A stretch of 64,000 nt of DNA from Lunularia cruciata. Its lineage: Eukaryota > Streptophyta > Marchantiopsida > Lunulariales > Lunulariaceae. The DNA is taken from assembly GCA_948567375.1 (NCBI GenBank), contig OX419755.1:42785001-42849000 (forward strand), written 5' to 3'. A program made the position numbers and the translations under genes. Numbering within the stretch: position 1 is the stretch's first letter; each line of letters begins with the position of its first letter. The notes under the pieces are model-generated. The model was not told the origin of the DNA. It ran no database searches and worked only from the letters and a program-made list of their open reading frames with translations. This document shows positions 12,038-22,420 of this stretch, piece by piece.

Positions 12038-12516
12038 TCTAATAATATGGAGTTCACAAATGAATTAGTCAAGACTAACAAAGTAGAAAATAGACTGAAC
12101 TAGCCAAGAATTATAAATATATTCTAGAAGCATCTAGGAAGCTACTCTCTACCTTCAAAATATCAGGTCATGTGTATACCAAGTGGTGACTTCTAAGAGG
12201 AAGCTTCTAGGGAAGTTTCCCAATTAGTTTAGTTTGCATGCAAAGTAATTGGCTTCTATAAGAAGCTTCTTGGGAATTTTCTCAACTATTTTAGCTTGCA
12301 CACTTGGTAGGCAACTTCTAGAAGGAAGCTTCTCAATTAGCTTAGCTTGCACTCTAAGAAGGTGGCTCTTAGGAAGTTTATGGAGAAACTTCTAAAGAAG
12401 AAGCTTGAGAATCCTTCTACCAAAGCCCAAGCTCATGTTAGGCATTTGGAGTTTCCCTCATTCAAGACTCCCTATGTGATCTTCAATTCTCCTATTTCTC
12501 TCCTTGGTCTTTTAGA
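12038..12516 (+). repeat. Solo LTR H (A/B family) nested in D
   Basis: 479 bp, plus orientation, homologous to the B LTRs (starts TCTAATAATATGGAG, ends GGTCTTTTAGA). It is flanked by ATAGG (12033-12037) and ATAAG (12517-12521), a duplication with one mismatch. Element D sequence (protease linker) continues across it when compared with A around 2590-2625. It contains repeated GAAGCTTC palindromes. Confidence 0.82.
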
Positions 12517-14196
12517 ATAAGAGTACCTTCCTCCAAAGCTTGCTCTATAGTTCTTATACCAATATACTTCTCGTCTTTGGATTGACTATTCTTAGGTGTC
12601 TTACTTAGAGATGTAAAATACCCTAATAGATCATTTTTACTTTGGTGTTGTACTTGAATTTGTTATAGTTCCAATCAAACTAAACTTTATAACATTCAAG
12701 CCAACGAAGACTGTAGTGTATAATAGTGACTAAAAATCTTGTGTGCCCAAAATACTCCTTCTTGATCTTGAATGCAACAATTTTAGAATGAAAAACCCTT
12801 TCTACCATCCATTATCATCAACTTGTTGCATAATATTGGTTTCACAAGAATAATTAATTCTTTTGCTTATTGCATGGACATGTAATTCTCAAAACTTCTA
12901 AAATCTTCCAAAATTCTACACCTACAATCAGATATCATGCCATGCAAGTGAATCAAGTTTGCATAGGTCAAGCCTTCAATCCCATTGTAAATAATCCAGT
13001 TCTTAGTAAGTAGCTTGATACCTCGTATTAGGATTCTTTGTTTCCTTAATCATTGTGCTCAACAACCTCCATTTAGGCAACTTGTCAAGATCATCAATTT
13101 TAGAATGAACATTCAACAATGCAATGTTCAAGTTGGTAATAATAAAAGAAACCATCATTTTGTTACAATTGGACTTTGTCTACCATGCTAAGTGGTATCT
13201 ATTGGATAGCATCAACCTCCATTGTTGTTGGATCATCCACTTGTGCTTGGCATGTTTCTAGGTTCTATAGGGGTCTAGGTCTAGACCAATTTGTGGTAAC
13301 CAAAGGATAAAAGCGCTCAACCATCTACATGGTTTCTTGAAGATGTTGGAATTTGCACATGATAACTTCCAATTTGGTGTGCAACTTCAATCCTCTCACA
13401 AAAAGTATAAAGTTTCACCATCTTGTATGTTTGGAATCAACATCATGGTGTTATTGAATTGAGACATGTAACCTCTCATTGAACCAATCTGTCTCATTTC
13501 TACCAATCAATCTCGTGTAGCATTCACAGCTTGGAATAATCCAATGATTGCACTCTTGATGTCTTCCCATGTAAAAGTTAGAGCAAAAAAATTTCCATTG
13601 AGTTTTCTCTACTTGGAATCACCACCATATTTTTGATGCTTCATCTAGTTGACTTGAAGCTAAGAGGATTTATCTCCAATCATCTAGGAAATTTGTGGCT
13701 TCAAAATAATGTTCACAATCAAACACAAAGTTCTTTATTACACTCAATACATTCTTGCCTTCAAAGACCTTTGGTTTTGGGAATTGGACACAATCTTCTC
13801 CTTCTCAAAATGTTGCTCCCTTTAGTTGCTTTTGTTGTTTTCCATCACAATCTTTTTCATCCAGCAATTGACTAAGGTGTTTGATTTGTTTCCATAACAA
13901 TGATAACTTTGTGTATCATCACAACTATTATTCTATCAACTATCTACTTTCAATTATTTAGGTTAACACATAGATGCAACACGTCCATTGCTCTATGTAA
14001 GTTAAAATTGAAAGGATCAATGTTTCATTAGACAAGGTGACCATATTCAAAAAATCTTGGCCAATGAAAGAAGTGATGAACTACTGGAAATGATGCTTTG
14101 GTAGCACACTGATACAAAAATCCCAATGGTTTGAGAGAAACTAATTTGATGATCCATAGATTCTATTCATTTGTCCCATATTTACTTTGATACTAA
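12517..14196 (-). pseudogene. Element D protease, gag and leader remnants
   Basis: Matches A 2620-4433 in order: linker, protease (about 12650-12960), CCHC region (about 13080-13190), gag core (13200-13900), leader, and a decayed primer binding site (complement of TACTTTGATACTAA ending at 14196). There is no intact frame. Confidence 0.7.
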
Positions 14197-14657
14197 TGTA
14201 AAAGACCGAGGAAAAAAATAGGAGAATGGGATGTCAAGTCACAATTGAAACTCTCAATTAAAGAGAACTCCAAATGTTTGGCATGAGCTTGGGCTTTGGT
14301 GTTTGTAATGAAGCAACACAAGGCTCTTGAGAAGCTTCCAAGGAAGCTTCTATCTTAAACGCTCCTTCTTGGAGTGCTAGCTAAGTGATGCAATAAATGG
14401 CCAAGGATGCTTCTTACTCAAAGCGACCTACTTGGCAAACAAGCTAAACTAGCCCTTAACTTGATGTGAAAGTTACCAAATCCTTCGAAGGTACCTAAAA
14501 GCTTACCACTAAGAAGCCTCCAAAGTGCTTCTAGAAGATTCAACCAAGAATTTTCCTAGATACTTCTAGAATATTCTTAGAATTCTTAACTATATTTGTC
14601 TTATTTTACTAACTTATCAATTTTTGCTAGCTCGCCTATTGATTGCACGTTATAACA
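14197..14657 (-). repeat. 5' LTR of element D
   Basis: 461 bp. Begins TGTAAAAGACCGAGG as read on plus and ends TTATAACA just before the ATATT duplication. The TATA box and GAAGC modules are decayed compared with B. Confidence 0.82.
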
Positions 14658-15592
14658 ATATTCATGATGATATCTTGGTAATGAACTATCTTTGCACTAG
14701 TATTATTGGTGGCACAGTTATTGCCAAGGAGAGAAACCATGTCCTTCAACAAGCCAAAAAATTCAAATTGGATTGTAAGCATCTTCTTTGAGTATGGGAG
14801 GATGGTAGAGTCCAAGTAGTACACCTTCCATCTCAAAGACCACAATTGGTATGACATGCTCATGAAGAGCAATGACATTTTGGAGTAAAGTGGATATATA
14901 GTTTACTTCAAATTCATCATTGGTGGTGCAATATGCAGACTAATGTATAGTAATTTTTTGCCATATTTGTGGTTTATCACCAAGTTAGAGCATCATTCAA
15001 TCCTTCCACACCATATCTACACCCACTACTTAGAGTTTGGACTTTGATGGACCTTTATCATTGATTGTGAGATATTATTGGAATGTTTTGGTTATGGTAG
15101 AGCACTTCTCTAAGTAGATTGAGTTGATGGCACTTCCCAACAAGTCTAGTGAAGGGACAACTTATTTGTTCCTAGATTGGGTTCTTAGTCATTTTGGTGC
15201 ACTAGCAGACTAATCAGATTGCATAATTCGTAGAAGAGTTTCAAGTCTTGTGTGACAAGGCATTGATTAATCACAATATTACATCTTAAGATCATCTTGA
15301 GCTAGATGATTTGCTAGATAAAGTTGTTCAAATGATGATGAGAAGATTGTGCAAGTACAATTTGTAGAGAGACCACTTGGGAGATTGGGATCTCTAGTTA
15401 CTTTGGTTGGCTATGGGTCACCAACTTAGCTATTGGCAAGCTTCCTTTTACTTCCTTCCTACTTTTTACTTTATGGATGAGATCCAAATTTACTTGTGAT
15501 GTTGTTGTAGTTTTGGACTTGGAAGATCCAAATAGATGGGTGAGTGCATGTTCTCAACGGGAAAATATCTATTAGAGAGGGATTTTGATTGC
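14658..15592 (+). pseudogene. Element E integrase (first part)
   Basis: Continues E after insertion D. The plus strand aligns codon by codon with the integrase of element C (minus, 50439-51208): DYLCI..IGGTV..KER, VWEDGRVQV.LPSQRPQL, and the catalytic core around 15000-15420. Many stops and several frameshifts are present. The frame is interrupted at 15593 by solo LTR I1 and resumes at 16199. Confidence 0.8.
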
Positions 15593-16193
15593 TATAATAT
15601 TCCAAGGTCATGAGAAACCCCAAGAGAAACACAAGAGAAGAAACACAAAGCTTCAACATTCAATACTCCAATGCTCCAAAGGAGCACCTAGTCTTTATTA
15701 TATAACAAAGAGAATCCCTTCAAAGGAAGCTCCACCCTTGGATCAGATACATAGATTGGTGATATGTCATCAAGCTCCACCTTAGATTAGATGCATGGAT
15801 GGTGATATGTTTATCCTTATCTTATCAAGTTGGTCAAACAAGTTTGATCAAAGGGAGTCTTTAAGGAATCTCCTTTATAAGAAGCTCAAAAATACATGGG
15901 TGAGGTACCATTGGAAAGTTCTTGATGAGACAAATAGTGGACAAAAAGGCTTGGAGGAGAAGGGAAGCTTGTTTCTCTAAGGAATCTTTCTATCTTTGAG
16001 GCCTAATTCATCTATTTAGGCCTCCAAAATTAGCTCTAAAGTTTTTTGGGTGTTTATAACTCCTACTCTATTAGTGGAAGTACATTTTTGGTGACACCTC
16101 TATCTAATCTACTTAGTCCATATATAACATCCTTCTGGATTTTACAAAGCAGATTTCCATCTTTAGATAATATGTCTAGCTATTGGTATTATA
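15593..16193. repeat. Solo LTR I1 (K family) nested in E
   Basis: 601 bp with LTR-like ends (TATAATATTCC and GGTATTATA, family consensus TGTAATA...TATTACA). The duplication ATTGC is perfect at 15588-15592 and 16194-16198. It is the same family as the LTRs of element K. A TTATATAATAAAG box lies on the minus strand around 15690-15705, suggesting the promoter reads leftward. Confidence 0.88.
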
Positions 16194-16198
16194 ATTGC

Positions 16199-16631
16199 CT
16201 TTGAGAACTTGGAAATTGCTCAATATAAGGATACCTTACATTATATCACTATTCAAAGAGGAGGTTTGACCTTTGATCCATTGGTTTCATCTAGGTGAAT
16301 ATTTATATCTACAAAAAGTAACACAAACAACTCTTGATGTGAATATAGGCCGCACTATCTTGAGAGTGTGTGAGATTTTGCCTTCCAAAGTCCTTATGTT
16401 AGAAGGATCAAGTGTGCAATTATGCGCCATGCCACCTCCCAAACATTGATGGCACAATGTATTCTAAGCTTGGTAATTGTATGTGCATGCTTATGGTGTA
16501 TGTTATGTGGCTCTATTGGTGGAGCTACTACTATGTTGATGTGTGAAAGATGTTCAAGAGGATGATATATGGCAAGTTTGACTCCTTCTTTCATAGTGGT
16601 TCCTCAAGGGCATTGGCTATATCCTTGATGT
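16199..16631 (+). pseudogene. Element E integrase C-terminus with PHD finger
   Basis: Resumes E after I1 (AFENLEIAQYKDT, matching AFENLAIAHHRDT in C). At 16497-16631 it encodes a PHD-type zinc finger remnant. CMLCGSIGGATTMLMCERC shows the first four cysteines with C-x2-C-x11-C-x2-C spacing. The His and sixth ligand are replaced (stop, Tyr, Ser), while the last ligand position is Cys. It is the same length as the PHD of element C (45 codons). PHD fingers bind histone H3 tails. The copy is not functional as it stands. Confidence 0.75.
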
Positions 16632-17560
16632 ACTTGATACCCTAACTAGCTCACTCCTTATGTGATATAGATTACAGACAAGCAACCAACAATGAGGCTC
16701 AATAACACCCAACCTCTATACCTTGGCCCATATCACATGATTAGAATAGATGGTTATTTGGAGTATGATGGATCTAATTGCTAGCTAGGAGGTAGATTGT
16801 GACCATTTGGAGTTTATGTGTAATTTCTTGTATAAGTTGTGCTTTTATAGTGTATGATGTTGATAGTGATATATATTTGCATGATAGTTGTCATGATATT
16901 GAAATGCCTAAGCAAGTTTGCTAGGATGTTGTAGTGAATATCTTGGCAGCCATAGTTTTATCAATAGTTACTCATGTGTTACTTGGTGGCAGCACTGTAT
17001 TATGTTGGGATTTCTAATTGCACCATAGAGTCACCATTCACAATGTAATTAGTGTCAAATGTGCCATTGGATGTGTTGTTATAGTTAGACTCCTTGGCTT
17101 CCCAAAGAAAGTTATACTTTGAAGTGCAAATCTAGAAAGCTCACTTTTTTTGTGTCGAGATTTTGAGCTCTTTTTTATGGTAGACATATGTCATCAAGTG
17201 CAATCTAGATTCTTTGAACTAGAGAGCTCAATTTTTTTGTGTTGAGATTTTGAGCTCTTTCCTATGGTAGATAGGTGTCATCAAGTGCAACCTAGATTCT
17301 TAGAACTAGAGTGTGTATGCCTTGATAATATAATTAGTGTTTGTAAGCATAAAGTATTGAATGTTAAGTTTTGATCATCTGATTATTGTGTCTCTTTGGA
17401 GTTTATGTGTGACTTCTTATAGGAGTTATGCTTCCATAGTGTATGATGTTGACAACAACATATATTATGTAGTGATGTATATTTGCACAATAACCAAAAG
17501 AAGTTCACTAGATGCAAACAATTCTTTTGGTGTGGGGAAAGCATAGTGAAAGACATTTCT
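16632..17560. repeat. 3' non-coding end of element E, with tandem repeats
   Basis: No gene seen. A segment near 16797-16890 recurs near 17397-17490 (TTTGGAGTTTATGTGT, then TAGTGTATGATGTTGA) and also matches the left end of element C (48866-48990), so this is probably terminal sequence of the C/E family. In addition, an 87-bp unit is repeated twice in tandem at about 17137-17312 (TTTTGAGCTCTTT...GGTAGA). Confidence 0.5.
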
Positions 17561-18614
17561 TGTGTTTGGATGTTTTAGAAATAAAAATAAAGGTCTTGCA
17601 TATGTTTTAGGATATTTTTATGTTTATTCTATATGTTTAATATTTTAAAATTTATACTAAAATTTTACTTACATTAAATTTCTAATTTCAAACTTGAGTT
17701 GCAAACAATGAAATATATAACTTGGAAGACCCATATTCAAGTTAAATTTCTTCTTTATAATCAAGTTAGAACATTAATGGTTGTCAGAAAATAAGGAAAA
17801 ATGTCTTGTTCTACTCAAAACTTACCCATCATATTTTATTATTATAAAAAATTTGTAATTTCTGTTGATTATATTTTTCCTAAGACTACACAGCTCAAAA
17901 GTCAAGTATGTAGATACCAATTCTAGTTAATATACTCCCCACAATCTAAGACCATCTTTTCAACTAATGAAAACATTGCCAATTTAACCTACTAGATATG
18001 TTGCAAACTAAGATCATCTTTCAATTACTACCATCCTTCCCAAAGTAAAAGTGAGTTTTTCTTGCACTCATGAGAAACTTACTTGACATAAATGAAATTC
18101 TGGAATTAATCTAGTGACAAACTCACCATTGCGATGGACATGTTGAAGATTGATGAAAGGTTTCAAGTTCAACAACTATAAGTTTATTTCATGTGTTGTG
18201 ATGGACATGTTGAAAGGAATATGATAGTGATTGATGACAAATTCAAGGTGCGGATAAGAATGATAAATCTGGATGAAAATTTTGCTCTATGAAAAATGAA
18301 TAAATTCATTATAAACTCACAAGGGTCATTTTTAGTGTCATTACAAGATTGGCAAGAAGATCATTTTTAATGTGGTTGTGAGAAATCATTGTAAACTAAC
18401 AAGAGGGTCATTTTTAGTGTGATTAAAGGAACATCAAGGTCATTTTCAGTGTGATTGTGAAATTGGCCCAACTAGTCAAATAACCTCCACATGTGTGTAA
18501 TAACCATCCTAATGTGAGTTTAACCCATATTTTTAGAAGTTGCGGATATTTACATTTGTTACAAACTATAGTCCTTTTAAGTCTTTCTGCCAACTTAGTT
18601 TTTGTTAAATCTAA
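17561..18614. other. AT-rich intergenic sequence with dispersed repeat Q1
   Basis: No coding motif seen. Within it, about 18040-18545 resembles 31730-32035 (shared AATGATATGATT-like block, CTCACAAGGGTCATT-like block, and GTGTAATAACCATCC near the end). Both copies lie in the neighbourhood of non-LTR element copies. The nature of the repeat is unknown. Confidence 0.4.
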
Positions 18615-18700
18615 ATGCTAAAGCTTGGCCATTATGCCCATATTACCTCCTTTATCCTTTCCTTGTATGGCTTGATGAGGTTTTCCCGTCTTTTATTGTT
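18615..18700 (+). repeat. Non-LTR J 3'-end fragment
   Basis: A short stretch ending CTTGTATGGCTTGATGAGG.TTTTCCCGTC matches the 3' ends of J1, J2 and J4. It is only the terminal part of a copy, directly upstream of J1. Confidence 0.5.
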
Positions 18701-18923
18701 ATCTTATGCGGTCACCTCTTTTTATCTTATGTGGTCACCTCTTTATATCCTACGATGTACCCCTTTTTCTCCAAGGGGGTGCAAAGGTGCATGCTCTTGG
18801 ATCCTAGCTTGATAATGCACTAAGGTATTCCAACTTGCACTAGCTACTTTCTCTACAACGATGAGGTTCCACCTAGGTTTGGTCCACCCATCTCCATCTT
18901 TGTTACTCATTTGTGAGTGGTTT

Positions 18924-20349
18924 TGTAATACTCCAAGGACAAGAGAACTCTTCAAGAGAGATACAAGAAAGAAAACACAGATTTCACCCTCAATCCTCCA
19001 ATGCTCCAAAGGAGCACGTTCTCTTTATTATGTAGCCAAGGAGGATCTCCTCCAAGGAAGCTCCACCATAAGATTAGGTATATGGATAGGTGACCTATCA
19101 GCAAGCTCCATCCTTAGATTACTTGTTTAGATGGGTGACATGTTGGTCCTGGTCCCATCTGGTTGATAAAAAATGCTTTGACTAGAGAGAATATTTTAGA
19201 GAATCTTCTTATAGGAATCTCAAAATCACGTGGGTGAGGCTCTTGGTGAGACAAACCGGGGGAGGGAAGGCTAGCCTTTCCCCAATTTTGGAAGGGGTGG
19301 ATCCACACATTTTTTAATTCATCCGTTTAGGCCTTCAAAATTGTCTCTAAAGTTTTCAAGCCTATTTTTTTTCCTACCCTATTAGTAGAAGTGCTCTTTT
19401 GGTGATACTTGTATCTGATTTATGTTCTCCATTATGTATAACATCCTTCTAGATGTTATCACCCTAAGTTTCTAGATCATATGGCTAGCTATTGATTCTA
19501 AATTTTCCAAGCATATTTAAATTTTTGCCCTATTAGTAGAAGTACTCTTTTGGTGATACCTCTAGCTTATCTACTTATTTGTAATACCAAGAGCTAACCA
19601 TATGATCTAGGTGTGAAATTTGGTTTGATAACATCTAGAATGATGTTATGCATGATGGTCAAAATAGATCAGACAGAAATATCACCAAAAGAGTACTTCT
19701 ACTAATAGGGCAGAAACCAAAATAGACTTGAGAACCTTAGAACTAATAGCCAGACATATGATTTAAAGGTGAGAATTGATTTGGTAACATCTAGAAGGAT
19801 GTTACACATGATGGACAAAACAGATCAGAAAGAGATATCACCAAAAGGGGACTTCTACTAATAGAGTAGGAATCGAAATATGCCTAAATCTTTGAAGGCA
19901 ATTTCGGAGGCCTAAACGGATGAATTAGGCCTTGAAAATGTAGAAACTTCCCCCCAAATGAAGAAAAGGTTTGCCTTCCCTCCCCCTGGTTTCTCTTGAC
20001 GATCTCTCTCTAAAAGATTCCCTTCGGTCAAAGCTTGTTTGACCAACCAGATAGGACTTAGACCAACATGTCACCCATCCAAGTAAGTAATCCAAGGGTG
20101 GAGCTTGCTTACATGTCGCCTATCTGTGTGCCTAATCCTATGGTAGAGCTTCCTTGGGGAGATCCTCTTTGTCTATATAATAAAGAAAATGTGCTCTTTT
20201 GGGGCATCAAATGTTTGAGTGTGTAATCTATGTTTTCTCTCTTCTCTTGTCCTCAGAGTATTACATTATTCCATCATGTATAACATCCTTCCAAATATTA
20301 CCAAACCAAATTTCATCTCTAGATGATCTATCTAGCTATTGGTATTACA
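18924..20349 (+). repeat. Solo LTR I2, itself split by I3
   Basis: Begins TGTAATACTCCAAGG and ends GGTATTACA, interrupted by I3 (19580-20264). It is flanked by GGTTT (18919-18923) and GGTTC (20350-20354), a 4-of-5 duplication. J2 at 30541-30580 shows the same target uninterrupted (GAGTGTGGTTCTACAC), an empty-site control. I2 also holds an internal partial duplication (CTATTAGTAGAAGTACTCTTT appears twice). Confidence 0.85.
19580..20264 (-). repeat. Solo LTR I3 nested inside I2
   Basis: 685 bp, opposite orientation to I2, running from TGTAATACCAAGAGC to CAGAGTATTACA. A perfect TTATT duplication is at 19575-19579 and 20265-20269. Together I2 and I3 make a large imperfect inverted repeat. Confidence 0.9.
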
Positions 20350-21060
20350 GGTTCTATACGAGATGCAATAACGGTCCATATGACACAATGTCCTTATGGA
20401 GGACAAAGGATAGCTACACATGATGCCATCAAGGATATAGTGTTTGCTATGGCACAAGAGAGTAGATGCCTTGCTTGGAGGGAGAGTTCATATTATTTGC
20501 AGATGACACATGTGAGAGCATACTTAACTTGGTCTGAGATGATCATGTGATAGTGAGATATGTTGTGGTTACAAACCCTATGCGTGATGCAATTTTGCAT
20601 GGAGTGATTACTCAACCTCCTGGATGGGCGGCGAGCAGAGCACAAGGTCTCCAAGCATAGAGGTATGTAGCGGGGTCACCTCTTTGTTCCTCTAACTTTA
20701 GAATTTATACGGAGCAATGGACATGGCATTCAACACTTTTGTCATGGAGTGCATGAGAGCTTATCATATTAGACGCCAAATGGATACCGCTCTCACTCTC
20801 ATACTTTGTAGCATACGGTGTGTATCCAATGCTCTACATAGAGCATTAGCTGGTGCAATCCATAGTAGAGCAATCACTCTAAGTGATGCTCCTTTGGATG
20901 ATCCAATAGTTTGTAGACCTTCCCACTTGCATACCTCATATATCTTAGGTGCGACAGGGCAGATTTCTCATTTAGAATACTATTGGAGCCTAGCTCCACT
21001 CTATCTATTTTGTGTCTCCTTTGTAAGGCTTGATGGGGTCGTCCCGCCCTTCTTGTATTC

Positions 21061-21926
21061 ATCCTTCTTGTGTTTCTATGTGGCAACCTTTCTTTTACTC
21101 TCCGAGGAAGGTTAGGTTTGCCCACATGAGCATTCTTTCCTCTGGACAAACCTAACGTTCCTCGAGGAACCTTGTCACCACCCAATCCGGTGAACTACTC
21201 TCCTTAAACTTAAACTTGATGTCTAGCAGCTCTAGCCCGGCGCCCGCCACCGGATTATTGGTGCATGCCTTCTCTGGTCTACCGCAGCTATGCACAGTAC
21301 GAACACCGCATGAGTGATATGAATGGCCACGTTCAGGAAAATAACACTTCGGATTGAGGGGATCTGATAGTTGAATTCTTGACACTTCTGTATATTTCAA
21401 TTGCTTCTTGGCTTGCGATTCTTAGATTTCGCTACAAAAATCGCAAGCTGCTCACAGCGGAAGTTAGCACTTACGCCTCTTTGTGCATCCCTGATAGAGC
21501 CTCGGATCCGGCGAATCTGTGTACATTTACCTTGAATGGCTTAAGATGCACGATGGAAGGGGAAAATACACAATTTCACGAAGCAAGAAATCAAAGACTT
21601 CACACATTGGGAATTCGATATCAGTCACACAACCAGGCGTCAGTTCTACCTTGCACAGTGTCATGGATGTGACTTCGCTATCTTCTAGCTTTAACGAGTT
21701 ACTTGTAAGCTGTAGGAGACCCAAACACCTTACCCCTTGGACCGGGTAAAGTCGACTCTGGCTTCCCAGTTGATCACGTGCGGTCGCGTTACTCTCACTT
21801 TGGTTTTCAGGACTTGCGATCCTATCATGCATCTGGTTCAGATGTGTGCTACTCTGCCATGTGGACATGGTTCAGAAAGGGAAGTTTAAAGCACTAAGTG
21901 CCCTACAGGAAAAGGGCAGAAAACAC
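21061..21926. other. CpG-rich non-coding sequence with hairpin, left edge of island
   Basis: Base composition changes abruptly from the AT-rich surroundings. An inverted repeat lies at 21103-21120 and 21147-21164 (17 of 18 positions pair, 26-base loop). No protein family is recognisable in the short frames here. It may be intergenic sequence of the neighbouring gene region or the end of J1. Confidence 0.4.
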
Positions 21927-22420
21927 ATACGGATGGGAAGACCCCATCAAGCGGTACAAGGGTGAGACAAAATAGATAAAATAGGGCTAAGCCCCAATAG
22001 AGTCTATATAAGAAATCTGCCTAAGATATCTGAGCTATGCAAGATATCTAAGCTATACAGCTATACAAGTAGTGCGATCTATGAGCTATGCAAGATATCT
22101 AAGCTATACAGCTATACAAGTAGTGCGATCTACAAACAAGCTATGCAAGTGATAGCAAGATTTCTGAGCTATGCAAGTTGTACGAATCTACAACCAATTG
22201 GACCATCCGAAACAAGACGGTAAGACTTGTTTCGGATTGTATAAACAACCGGAGCATCGAAACAAGACGGTAAGACTTGTTTCGGATTGTATAAACAACC
22301 GGAGCATCCGAAACAAGATTGTAAGACTTGTTTCGGATCCTTCAAATAACTGGAGCTACAAACAACTGGAGCATCAAGTTAGGCAAGTGCCCTAAACAAG
22401 TTAGGCAGGGGAAAGCAGAG
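21927..22420 (-). repeat. Non-LTR J3 3' end carrying 51-bp tandem repeats
   Basis: Starts on plus with GGATGGGAAGACCCCATCAAG, the reverse complement of the J 3' end, and continues in the J order (TAAGATATC, GAGCTATG, then ATCTACAA, then GAGCATCC). Two blocks have been amplified in tandem: 22031-22132 (two units of 51 bp) and about 22202-22352 (three units of 50-51 bp). The second unit contains an 11-bp inverted repeat, TCCGAAACAAG / CTTGTTTCGGA. Confidence 0.6.

Larger units (their letters stand above)
8105..14657 (-). mobile_element. Chromovirus D, nested in element E
   Basis: An old member of the A/B family in reverse orientation. Its 5' LTR is 14197-14657 and its 3' LTR is 8105 to about 8538. 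The target-site duplication ATATT is perfect at 8100-8104 and 14658-14662. The E reading frame (C copy: HDDVLVMDYLCIG) picks up after the right copy. Internal order from right to left is primer site, gag, protease, RT, RNase H, integrase, chromodomain region. D is broken by two solo LTRs, G and H, with their own duplications. It is more diverged than A and B, consistent with greater age. Confidence 0.88.
18770..21060 (+). mobile_element. Non-LTR element copy J1 (5'-truncated, interrupted)
   Basis: Starts abruptly at about 18770 relative to J2 (shared TTGGATCCTAGCTTGA), which is the usual 5' truncation of LINE-type elements, and runs to the 3' end block GGCTTGATGGGGTC at about 21040. It is split by solo LTR I2 (18924-20349). 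After the break it encodes CPYGGQRIATHDAIKDIVFA and AQESRCLAWRESS, matching the C-terminal CCHC and endonuclease-like region of J2. Frameshifts and stops are present. Confidence 0.65.

Noticed and set aside
15593-16193. MITE or DNA transposon (short, near-palindromic TGTAATA/TATTACA ends)
   Set aside because: Copies flank element K next to a primer site and purine tract, and solo copies have 5-bp duplications, so they are LTRs.
22031-22352. CRISPR array
   Set aside because: Units are contiguous with no variable spacers, and the setting is a eukaryotic transposon end.
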